From CAVALG01 sp963630555 (lineage in GTDB: Bacteria; Bacillota; Clostridia; Oscillospirales; Acutalibacteraceae), in contig CAVGND010000040.1 of the NCBI GenBank assembly GCA_963630555.1, positions 1 through 13,055 on the forward strand: a stretch of 13,055 bases of DNA, read 5' to 3'. Of the stretch, positions 6,129 through 12,527 are shown piece after piece. The translations under genes were made by a program, and so were the position numbers. Each line of letters starts with the position of its first letter. Position 1 is the first letter of the stretch. The notes under the pieces are model-generated. The model was not told the DNA's origin and searched no databases. It was given only the letters and a program-made list of their open reading frames with translations.

Positions 6129-7858
6129 AAAAGGATTATTTCGTATCAAAAATGTTTTATAAAATGCTGCTCCCCACGGTACTTTCGTCGGTCGGGTATG
6201 CCTTTTCCGATATGGCCGATGCACTGGTGGTCGGTCAGCGTATGGGCGAAACGGGGCTTGCCGCCATCAGCCTTTGTCTTCCGATATATATGCTGATGAA
6301 TGTAATAATGTATGCTTTCGGCACGGGCGGAGGAGTCAGATTTTCCGCCTTGCTCGGAGTGGGAAAAGATGAAGAAGCAAAAAAATGCTTTAATAATATC
6401 CTTAAAACCTCGCTTCTTTTTGGCGTGGCATTTGCTCTGCTTGCGAACATTTTCGCACCGCAGATACTTTCGGTACTCGGTGCAAAAACAGCAGGGGACG
6501 AAGTGTATAAAGCGTGTGAAACCTATATGAGGATTATTTCTCTGGGTGCACCGTTTTTGATATTGAACATTGTTTTTTCGTTTTTTCTCCGCAACGATAA
6601 TAATGAGGTGATTGCCGCGCGCGGATTTATTACAGGCAATATAACCGACCTTTCCTTAAATGTTATTCTTGTGCTTATTTTTGATCTCGGTACGGCAGGT
6701 GCCGCGGTTTCAACCGTCATAGGCTCGGCGGTCGCTATTTCCTGCTATATGCCGGCAATCGTAGGAAAGAAACGGAATGTTATCGAAATATCACGCACGG
6801 CACTCGAACTTAAACAAACCTTCTCATGCTTTTGGGTAGGCTTTTCGACCTCGGTGCAATATCTTTTTCAGTTTATCTTTCTGCTGGTCGTAAACCGTGT
6901 CATGCTGTCGCTCGGCGGCGAGGCTTATGTTGCTGTTTTTGATGTGGTATATAATATCACATTCCTGCTTGTTTATCTGTGCGAAGGAACCTCAGAGGCG
7001 GCTCAGCCGCTTGTCAGTACTTTTGCAGGGGAACAAAGTGAGGATGACTGCCGTCAGGTACGGCAACTTTCGATTCGGTTTTCGATTGTACTCAGCGGTA
7101 TAGCCGCAGTACTGATCTGCATATTCGCAAGATATATTGCGCGTGTTTTCGGAATATCGGACGAAATGCTTTCAATCGCAACTTACGCGATACGACTTTA
7201 CTGTGCCGGTACCGTGTTTATTGCGCTGAACATTGTTCTCAGCCGTTACTGTCAGGCAAGGGAGGACGGCGCAAGCGCATTTGTGGGCGTCCTGCTGAAC
7301 AAACTTTTGGCAGCCGTTCCGTGCATTATGCTCTTTGCCGCACTGGGTGACCGATGGATATGGTTTTCGTTTCCGGTGTCTGAAATGGTGTCCTTTATTT
7401 TGTTTCGGTTGTATTGCGGTATTGCGGAAAGAAAAAAGGAGATTTTTGACCAAAACCGCGTTTACCGTGTCACCCTTTCGGGAAACGATGCCGAAATTTC
7501 GGCACTTCTTGACGGCTGTGAGGAATTCTGTGATAAATGGCGGGCACAGTCAAGCCAAAAATATTATGTAACGCTTGTCATCGAAGAAATTGTAGCATCT
7601 ATCGTCCGTAATGCGTTGGGACGTGTTTCCGATGGAAAAATACGTGTTACGCTGATTGCCGCACCGAATGGAGATTTTACGCTTCATGTTTTGGATAACG
7701 CCATAGAATACGACCCGCTGTCAAGACGGGTCAGGGGTAAAGCGAACCGGACGGATTTTGATATTGATGAGGTCAGTGTGCTTTTAATTAAGAAAAAGAC
7801 GAAAAAATATTTATACAGGCAGTGTACCGGTTTTAATTCTTTAACTGTTCAGATATAG
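6125..7858 (+). CDS. MATE-family transporter fused to a degenerate HATPase_c (anti-sigma-like) domain
   Basis: Residues about 1-435 form a normal-length MATE/MOP transporter with around 12 membrane segments, beginning with the motif PTVLSSVGYAFSDMADALVVG (residues 17-37). After a charged linker (ERKKEIFDQNR, 435-445), residues about 446-577 form an RsbW/SpoIIAB-like HATPase_c domain. Compared with the intact copy in the next gene, key ATP-site residues are changed: the N-box asparagine is serine (EEIVASIV, Ser492), the G1 glycine is alanine (DNAIEYDP, Ala526) and the G2 GGLG is DEVS (548-551). The C-terminal strand pattern TGFNSLTVQI is kept, so this is not a random tail. The domain probably no longer binds ATP in the usual way and may serve to bind the STAS protein. 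The start overlaps the previous stop codon. The transport substrate is unknown. Confidence 0.85.
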   Translation: MKKDYFVSKMFYKMLLPTVLSSVGYAFSDMADALVVGQRMGETGLAAISLCLPIYMLMNVIMYAFGTGGGVRFSALLGVGKDEEAKKCFNNILKTSLLFGVAFALLANIFAPQILSVLGAKTAGDEVYKACETYMRIISLGAPFLILNIVFSFFLRNDNNEVIAARGFITGNITDLSLNVILVLIFDLGTAGAAVSTVIGSAVAISCYMPAIVGKKRNVIEISRTALELKQTFSCFWVGFSTSVQYLFQFIFLLVVNRVMLSLGGEAYVAVFDVVYNITFLLVYLCEGTSEAAQPLVSTFAGEQSEDDCRQVRQLSIRFSIVLSGIAAVLICIFARYIARVFGISDEMLSIATYAIRLYCAGTVFIALNIVLSRYCQAREDGASAFVGVLLNKLLAAVPCIMLFAALGDRWIWFSFPVSEMVSFILFRLYCGIAERKKEIFDQNRVYRVTLSGNDAEISALLDGCEEFCDKWRAQSSQKYYVTLVIEEIVASIVRNALGRVSDGKIRVTLIAAPNGDFTLHVLDNAIEYDPLSRRVRGKANRTDFDIDEVSVLLIKKKTKKYLYRQCTGFNSLTVQI

Positions 7859-7871
7859 AGCGGAGGGCATT

Positions 7872-9977
7872 ATGCAGAAACAAATAAAAAAACACAAAAT
7901 ATCGCTGAATGTGAAAGTGGCGGCACTCATGCTGATTTTTACGGTTTTGTTATCGGTCGGGACGATTGTTATAAGTTATTTAACATACACTCGGGCGTTT
8001 AATCGGCATTATCAAAATCTGGCAACTTCCATCACAAAAACCGCGGCATCCGTCATCAATGTCGAAGATGCCGAAAAAGTAACCGATGAAGTAAAAAAAG
8101 TGTACCGCAAATTTTGCTCTGAAAACGGCAAGGTACCCGATATCAGCGCTTTTTCCAAAACCGAAACAGAAGCATATTATTCCGAATTTGCATATATACA
8201 GGAAATGCCCGAATACAAAAATCTTATGGAAGTTTTGAAAAAGATTCGTAAAGATAATAATGTTGTATCGCTTTATCTCGGTTATACCGATGTTGATACG
8301 ATGAGGGATCTGTATATTGTAGACGCAAGCGAAGAGGGCAACGGCTGCCTCCCGGGGGATATTGACCCTGTTGAGGAAGAACATATTGAAAAAGTAAAAA
8401 AAGGCGATTATACATTTCCTGCATATGTTACAAACTATAAAGAATACGGGTGGCTTTGCTCGGCTTCTGCGCCGATATTTGACGAAAGCGGCAGTGCCGT
8501 TTGTATGGTGCTTGTAGATATTTCAATGAATGAAATAACAGCTGCCAGACAAAATTTTCTTATTCAAATAGCCTTTATTATAGCAATAACCGCTTTATTT
8601 ATGCTGATAATCATACTGTTTATCACAAGCAAAACCATACTTAAACCCATTCGCAAACTCAGTACAGCCGCAAAAAATTATATTGCCGATGAAAAATCGG
8701 AACAGGCGGTTTTTGAACCGCTGAAAATCAAAACCGGCGATGAGATAGAGGATCTTTACGATTCTCTTAAACAAATGGAACATGACATAAATTCATATAT
8801 AAAAGAAGTTACTTCAATAACTGCGGAAAAAGAGCGTATCGGTGCCGAACTTGATGTTGCAAGGCATATTCAGGCATCTATGCTGCCATGTATTTTTCCC
8901 GCATTCCCCGAACGCCATGAATTCGACGTTTTTGCGTCAATGACCCCGGCAAAAGAGGTTGGCGGAGATTTTTACGATTTCTTCCTTGTGGACGATGATC
9001 ATCTCGCCGTGGTTATGGCGGACGTTTCGGGCAAGGGTGTGCCTGCCGCACTGTTTATGATGATTTCCAAAACGCTTATTAAATCGGCGGCCCAAAGCGG
9101 ATTGTCGCCAAAAGAGGTATTGGAAAAGGTCAATAATCAACTTTGCGAAAACAACGAGGCTGAAATGTTCGTTACCGTGTGGCTCGGTATCCTCGAAATA
9201 TCCACAGGTAAAATGAAATGCGCAAACGCCGGTCACGAATACCCGGCCGTTATGCGGAAAGGCGGCAACTTTGAACTGTTTAAGGATAAGCACGGATTTG
9301 TGCTTGCGGGAATGGATGGTGCGCGTTACCGCGAATATGAACTTGAACTTAATGCCGGTGACCGTATTTTCGTTTATACCGACGGTGTTCCGGAAGCGAC
9401 CGATGCTTCAAACATCCTCTACGGTACCGACAGAATGCTTGCTGCTTTGAACCGTGCTAAGGACGCCTCATGTCGCCGGATGCTTGAATTGCTCCATGAT
9501 GATGTGAATTCGTTTGTAGGCAGTGCGGATCAATTTGATGATATAACCATGCTTTGCCTTGAAATAAAATCCGGTGCACCGGAAATGAGTGAGATCACCG
9601 TTGTGCCGACCTCCGATAAGGTTACCGAAATAACGGAATTTTTGGAGGGCATTCTGACCGAAGCAAATGTTTCGTCAAAAATTATATCACAAGCGAATAT
9701 CGTTACCGACGAGATTTTTTCAAATATTGCACGGTACAGCGGGGCAACATTTGCCACGGTAGGGTGTATGCTTTCCGAAAACAGTTTAACCTTGCGTTTT
9801 TCGGATAACGGCAAGAACTACGACCCGACCGAAACACCGGAACCGGACACAACGCTTTCCGCGGATGAGCGTAAAATAGGCGGCTTAGGGATTTTTATGG
9901 TAAAGAAAATTATGGATACCGTTTCGTATGAATATAAAGACGGCTTAAATATTTTGACGGCAGTCAAAATATTATGA
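7872..9977 (+). CDS. Membrane sensor: Cache-like domain, HAMP, SpoIIE phosphatase and HATPase kinase-like domain
   Basis: The 701-residue protein has a membrane segment (15-38), an extracellular region (about 40-225) ending in a Cache/PAS-like strand set (YGWLCSASAPIFDESGSAV), a second membrane segment (229-252), a HAMP domain (253-305), a coiled coil with the AELDVARHIQASMLP linker (325-339) and a PP2C/SpoIIE phosphatase (about 345-565). Metal-binding motifs are intact: GGDFYDF (364-370), ADVSGKG (383-389), YTDGVPEA (502-509) and DD at 556-557. Residues 575-701 are a complete HATPase_c domain with N-box DEIFSNIA (Asn618), G1 DNG (645-647) and G2 GGLG (670-673). Thus phosphatase and presumed serine kinase are on one chain, controlled by an outside signal, with the operon's STAS protein as likely substrate. 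GGAGGG (7862-7867) supports the start, 13 bases after the MATE stop. Confidence 0.92.
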   Translation: MQKQIKKHKISLNVKVAALMLIFTVLLSVGTIVISYLTYTRAFNRHYQNLATSITKTAASVINVEDAEKVTDEVKKVYRKFCSENGKVPDISAFSKTETEAYYSEFAYIQEMPEYKNLMEVLKKIRKDNNVVSLYLGYTDVDTMRDLYIVDASEEGNGCLPGDIDPVEEEHIEKVKKGDYTFPAYVTNYKEYGWLCSASAPIFDESGSAVCMVLVDISMNEITAARQNFLIQIAFIIAITALFMLIIILFITSKTILKPIRKLSTAAKNYIADEKSEQAVFEPLKIKTGDEIEDLYDSLKQMEHDINSYIKEVTSITAEKERIGAELDVARHIQASMLPCIFPAFPERHEFDVFASMTPAKEVGGDFYDFFLVDDDHLAVVMADVSGKGVPAALFMMISKTLIKSAAQSGLSPKEVLEKVNNQLCENNEAEMFVTVWLGILEISTGKMKCANAGHEYPAVMRKGGNFELFKDKHGFVLAGMDGARYREYELELNAGDRIFVYTDGVPEATDASNILYGTDRMLAALNRAKDASCRRMLELLHDDVNSFVGSADQFDDITMLCLEIKSGAPEMSEITVVPTSDKVTEITEFLEGILTEANVSSKIISQANIVTDEIFSNIARYSGATFATVGCMLSENSLTLRFSDNGKNYDPTETPEPDTTLSADERKIGGLGIFMVKKIMDTVSYEYKDGLNILTAVKIL

Positions 9978-9989
9978 GTTGGAGTCTGA

Positions 9990-10182
9990 ACAAAAAATCT
10001 TTTCAGAAAATCAAGTATTGACCGTGTGAATTTTCCCAAGCAGTTAGGCGAATATATCCGTGCCGCAATCCGGTGCCCGACTTATCCTTGCTGCGATTGT
10101 CGTGCTGCTTGTCGGGGCCGTTATGCGGAGCATTTTCGGCACGATTGAAACAACAGTGAACGCATGTGCGTCGGCAGGATGA
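9990..10182 (+). pseudogene. Remnant of the N-terminus of an HlyD-like (NHLM/NHLP-type) secretion adaptor
   Basis: No open reading frame covers this stretch, but two frames join to one recognisable protein start. Frame one (9990-10064) reads KNLFRKSSIDRVNFPKQ then LGEYIRA. After a +1 shift, frame two (10066-10182) reads LILAAIVVLLVGAVMRSIFG then TIETTVNACASAG and stops. From memory this matches the N-terminus of HlyD-family 'NHLP bacteriocin system secretion proteins', which start with K-N-L-F-R, then E-Q-L-x-x-Y-I-R, a single membrane helix and W-x-I-F-G-x-I-E-T-T-V. Weak similarity (VNGKIIF) may go on to about 10245. It lies 12 bases after the SpoIIE gene on the same strand, as an operon gene would. 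The rest of the adaptor and any ABC exporter are absent, so this is a decayed stump. Confidence 0.55.
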
Positions 10183-10248
10183 ACGGTATACGCGTTCGGG
10201 CTACCGAGATTGTGAACGGCAAAATTATTTTTATATTTTTATATAAGA

Positions 10249-10295
10249 ACAGAGAGTATGCAGTATTGAGCCGCATACCCTCTGTATTTATTTTC
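10249..10295. terminator. Bidirectional terminator between the SpoIIE operon and the Crp/Fnr gene
   Basis: A 13-bp stem (10249-10261 with 10273-10285) has one mismatch on the plus strand, which becomes a G-U pair on the minus strand. On the plus strand ATTTATTTT follows. The convergent position, 33 bases past the Crp/Fnr stop codon, suits termination of both transcripts, although the T-run is weaker for the minus strand. Confidence 0.7.
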
Positions 10296-10318
10296 GGTTT
10301 AATTTATAACTTCCGCCG

Positions 10319-11002
10319 TCATAGCAGAGATACTGCTTGGTTGCATTTCAGGATGAAATGATTTTTGCGGAAATCCAGCAGACCCTCATTGCGTATTTTC
10401 CCAAGTTCAAGCGACAGTCCGCTGCGCTCTACACCGAGATAATCCGCAAGTTGTTGCCTTGAAAAAGGAATGTCAAATTCGTATTTTCCGAGCCGCTGTG
10501 CTTCGGCGGAAAGGTAGGACATAAGTTTTGCACGCGTCGTGCGCTGCCCCATGTGTGTGAGTTTTTCATTAAACCGCAGATTTTTCTCGGCAAGTTCGCT
10601 GAGCAGATTTCGGATCACTCGGCTGTGGTATGCGCAGGCGGACGGGCACACGTTCAATATGCGTTTTACATTCAGGAACATTGCGGTAACAGGCGTTTCC
10701 GCTATTACGCTCACATTCAGTTTGGAATCGGGAGCGCATGCGTATGCGGCGGCAAAAGCCTGTCCCGGTTCGGCTTTTGAAAGAATATTGCGGTTTCCCC
10801 AAATATCCTCCTGTATGATGAGGACATTTCCCGACAGCACAATGCCGATTGAGTCCGCCGTATCACCTGCATGTAATACAAAGGTTTCCTTTGGAAAGTC
10901 CATTCTTTTTGCATCAAGGCAGGACAGCATGATTGCAAGTTCATTATCGGAAACGCCCGAAAAAAGTTGAGATGTTCGAATAACGGATAAAAAATCTTTC
11001 AT
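10319..11002 (-). CDS. Crp/Fnr-family transcriptional regulator (HcpR-like context)
   Basis: This 227-residue regulator has an N-terminal cyclic-nucleotide-binding type beta-barrel (about 10-115, with HAGDTADSIGIVLSGNVLI), a long dimer helix (about 125-150) and a C-terminal Crp-type winged helix-turn-helix (FSRQQLADYLGVERSGLSLELGKI, about 180-203). There is no FNR-type N-terminal cysteine cluster; the cysteines are scattered (28, 89, 119, 123, 220). The start at 11002 is chosen for GAGG six bases upstream. The reading frame extends further upstream, but only into the divergent gene. In clostridia, similar regulators sit beside 4Fe-4S protein and hybrid-cluster protein (hcp) genes and respond to nitrosative or redox stress; here only the 4Fe-4S gene is present. 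The ligand or sensed signal is not visible. Confidence 0.88.
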   Translation of the reverse strand: MKDFLSVIRTSQLFSGVSDNELAIMLSCLDAKRMDFPKETFVLHAGDTADSIGIVLSGNVLIIQEDIWGNRNILSKAEPGQAFAAAYACAPDSKLNVSVIAETPVTAMFLNVKRILNVCPSACAYHSRVIRNLLSELAEKNLRFNEKLTHMGQRTTRAKLMSYLSAEAQRLGKYEFDIPFSRQQLADYLGVERSGLSLELGKIRNEGLLDFRKNHFILKCNQAVSLL

Positions 11003-11016
11003 AAGCTTCCTCTTTT

Positions 11017-11074
11017 GTTGAAAATTCAACCGACTTATTGATTTTATTATATTATAATAAGAACAGAAAATCAA
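11017..11074. promoter_or_regulatory. Divergent promoter region with shared Crp/Fnr-like operator
   Basis: A palindrome GTTGAAAATTCAAC (11017-11030) resembles Crp/Fnr sites built on TTGA...TCAA. For the plus-strand gene, a perfect -10 box TATAAT (11053-11058) lacks a good -35 box and predicts a start at 11065. The palindrome centre then falls at -41.5, the standard class II activator position. For the minus-strand regulator, TTGATT (11074-11069), a 17-base spacer and TATAAT (11051-11046) form a good promoter starting near 11039, so the same palindrome lies in its early transcribed region, where binding would repress. This suggests activation of the 4Fe-4S gene and autorepression of the regulator. 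Confidence 0.6.
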
Positions 11075-11086
11075 GGAGGCACGATC

Positions 11087-11809
11087 ATGAAAAGAAGAAT
11101 TATTGAAATCAATCAAGATAAATGCAACGGATGCGGTGCCTGCGCCGCCGCTTGTCACGAGGGTGCGATCGCTATGGTGAACGGCAAAGCAAAACTTATG
11201 CGCGACGACTACTGCGACGGTCTTGGCGACTGCCTGCCCGCTTGCCCCACCGGAGCGATTTCCTTTGTGGAACGCGAGGCTGCCGCATATGACGAACAGG
11301 CGGTTATGGCAAATAAGCAGAAGAATATGCAGGAAAAGATGAAAAAAGAGGGGATGACATTGCCCTGCGGATGTCCGGGAAGCAGGTCAAGAAAGATTGA
11401 ACATGCAGAATGTGCAGATGCTGAGGTATCATGTGTAAATCCCGTCAGTCGGCTTTCACAGTGGCCTGTTCAGATAAAACTTGTTCCCGTGAACGCACCG
11501 TATTTTGACGGTGCAAAACTGCTGATTGCAGCTGACTGCACGGCTTATGCCTATGCCGCTTTCCATGAGCGCTTCATCAAGGGACACATTACCCTAATCG
11601 GTTGCCCGAAACTTGATGGTGCGGACTATTCCGAAAAACTTACGGAAATTATCCGCAATAATGATATTAAAAGCGTAACCGTTGTACGTATGGAGGTTCC
11701 TTGCTGCGGCGGACTTGAGCACGCAGCGAAAACCGCATTGCAGAACAGCGGGAAATTTATTCCGTGGCAGGTTGTGACCATTTCCACGGACGGAAATATA
11801 CTTGATTAA
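11087..11809 (+). CDS. 4Fe-4S ferredoxin-domain protein of the hcp-associated type
   Basis: This 240-residue cytoplasmic protein begins with a ferredoxin-like domain. The first motif is complete (C13, C16, C19, C23). The second, CDGLGDCLPACP, has only C43, C49 and C53, so the second cluster lacks one cysteine ligand and may be a 3Fe type or use another ligand. A basic linker (about 75-90) leads to a second domain with further cysteines (C94, C96, C109, C116, C151, C173 and the pair C206-C207). The layout matches clostridial '4Fe-4S binding proteins' next to Crp/Fnr regulators and hybrid-cluster protein genes, probably electron-transfer or redox partners. AAGGAGG (11073-11079) fits the ATG. 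It is divergent from its likely regulator and followed at once by a terminator; no hcp gene is present in the window. Confidence 0.87.
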   Translation: MKRRIIEINQDKCNGCGACAAACHEGAIAMVNGKAKLMRDDYCDGLGDCLPACPTGAISFVEREAAAYDEQAVMANKQKNMQEKMKKEGMTLPCGCPGSRSRKIEHAECADAEVSCVNPVSRLSQWPVQIKLVPVNAPYFDGAKLLIAADCTAYAYAAFHERFIKGHITLIGCPKLDGADYSEKLTEIIRNNDIKSVTVVRMEVPCCGGLEHAAKTALQNSGKFIPWQVVTISTDGNILD

Positions 11810-11837
11810 ATAAAAGAAACTGTTTTGCTTGCAGTCT

Positions 11838-11864
11838 AAAAGCGTCGCTTCGGCGGCGTTTTTT
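11838..11864 (+). terminator. Rho-independent terminator of the 4Fe-4S gene
   Basis: An 11-bp stem (11838-11848 with 11853-11863) closes on the very stable C(TTCG)G tetraloop and ends in a T-run at 11859-11864. It lies 28 bases after the stop codon. Confidence 0.92.
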
Positions 11865-12319
11865 GTATTTAAACACAATAATTTGTTGCGTATTCTCTTG
11901 GCATTTTTAAAAACCGTGATATAACAATCCCCCAAGTTAGCAACTTATCAGTTTATAAAGAGGCGCTTTTATGTTTTTTGCAGAGAAAAAGAACACGGCA
12001 ATATGAATATGCATAACGCAAAAAACAAGTTTGAATCTCGCCGTTTACGGAAGATGCTTTGAAGCGACGTTTTGATTAAGACGATTTGGCACAGAAACGG
12101 TAAAAATCAGATATGTTTTGTTTGCCTGTATAATTTGACAGGGTTTATCCTTGTTGGAATTTCATAAGGCAAATATATTTGTTATAGATTATACTATCTA
12201 TGGCGATTGAGATCTTTTCGTTAGCGGTTGCTGTTACCATATTCTAACGAGCTCAATCGCCCTTTTCTGATAATTTTTAATTTTAGGCTTACATCTGTTG
12301 TAACTCTGTAAAAATTCGT
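11865..12319. other. Gene-free stretch with inverted repeats
   Basis: No credible coding region was found here. A perfect 10-bp inverted repeat pairs 11972-11981 with 12018-12027 around a 36-base loop. A shorter one (AAGTT-AGC-AACTT) is at 11934-11946. A larger structured element at 12184-12265 is listed separately. The DNA between the 4Fe-4S terminator and the IS-like repeats could be decayed mobile-element sequence. Confidence 0.5.
12184..12265 (+). ncRNA. Possible small structured RNA or cruciform element
   Basis: ATAGAT (12184-12189) and ATCTAT (12196-12201) flank TATACT (12190-12195), a good -10 box. A start near 12202 would begin exactly at a hairpin: the outer stem 12202-12211 pairs perfectly with 12252-12261, and the inner stem 12218-12224 pairs with 12244-12250 across a 6x1 internal loop. 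CTTTTCTG follows. No good -35 box is present, so transcription is uncertain. It could also be a mobile-element structure. Confidence 0.3.
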
Positions 12320-12353
12320 GAATTCCCAAAGTAAATTCCACTTCAAATTCCAC
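12320..12353. repeat. IS-end-like repeat, right copy
   Basis: Bases 12320-12341 are the exact reverse complement of 77-98, and 12332-12353 are identical to 54-75. AAATTCCAC is present twice. Further isolated matches follow: GGAATTTA at 12391-12398 (inverted) and the pair at 12499-12527. The nearness to a transposase gene suggests IS-related ends or transposase binding sites. Confidence 0.65.
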
Positions 12354-12498
12354 AGTAGGAAAGTGGTGGAAATAAGTATGGGAAAACAATGGAATTTAGT
12401 GTGGGAAAAGGGGAGAAGAAACAAAAACAAGGCTAAAATCAGGGATAGGAACTAAAAAAGAGCATGCCGAAAAAGCCTGAGAAGGTAATTTCCCAGAC

Positions 12499-12527
12499 TA
12501 AATTCCACCGTATGTAGAATTTACTTT
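12499..12527. repeat. IS-end-like repeat abutting the transposase stop codon
   Basis: TAAATTCCAC (12499-12508) equals 54-63, and GTAGAATTTACTTT (12514-12527) differs from 77-90 at one base. The transposase stop codon (12528-12526, minus strand) lies within it, so this is the best candidate for the true downstream end of the IS element. The 12354-12498 interval is purine-rich and shows no gene. Confidence 0.5.

Noticed and set aside
7980..8384. Antisense reading frame of 134 residues opposite the SpoIIE sensor gene
   Set aside because: It is rich in aromatic and cysteine residues, as expected from the complement of a coding frame, and lies within a clear gene.
10539..10970. Plus-strand reading frame of 143 residues opposite the Crp/Fnr gene
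   Set aside because: It is a shadow of a recognised regulator with intact domains on the minus strand.
11003..11158. Longer reading frame for the Crp/Fnr protein (279 residues)
   Set aside because: The extra 52 residues run through the divergent promoter into the opposite gene and have no family similarity. The start at 11002 has a proper ribosome binding site and the usual family length.
12003..12062. Small plus-strand reading frame (19 codons, MNMHNAKNKFESRRLRKML)
   Set aside because: It has no ribosome binding site or promoter and is no longer than chance would give.
12221..12430. Minus-strand reading frame of 69 residues in the IS-flanking region
   Set aside because: It crosses the repeat cluster and a hairpin, is low in complexity and has no ribosome binding site.
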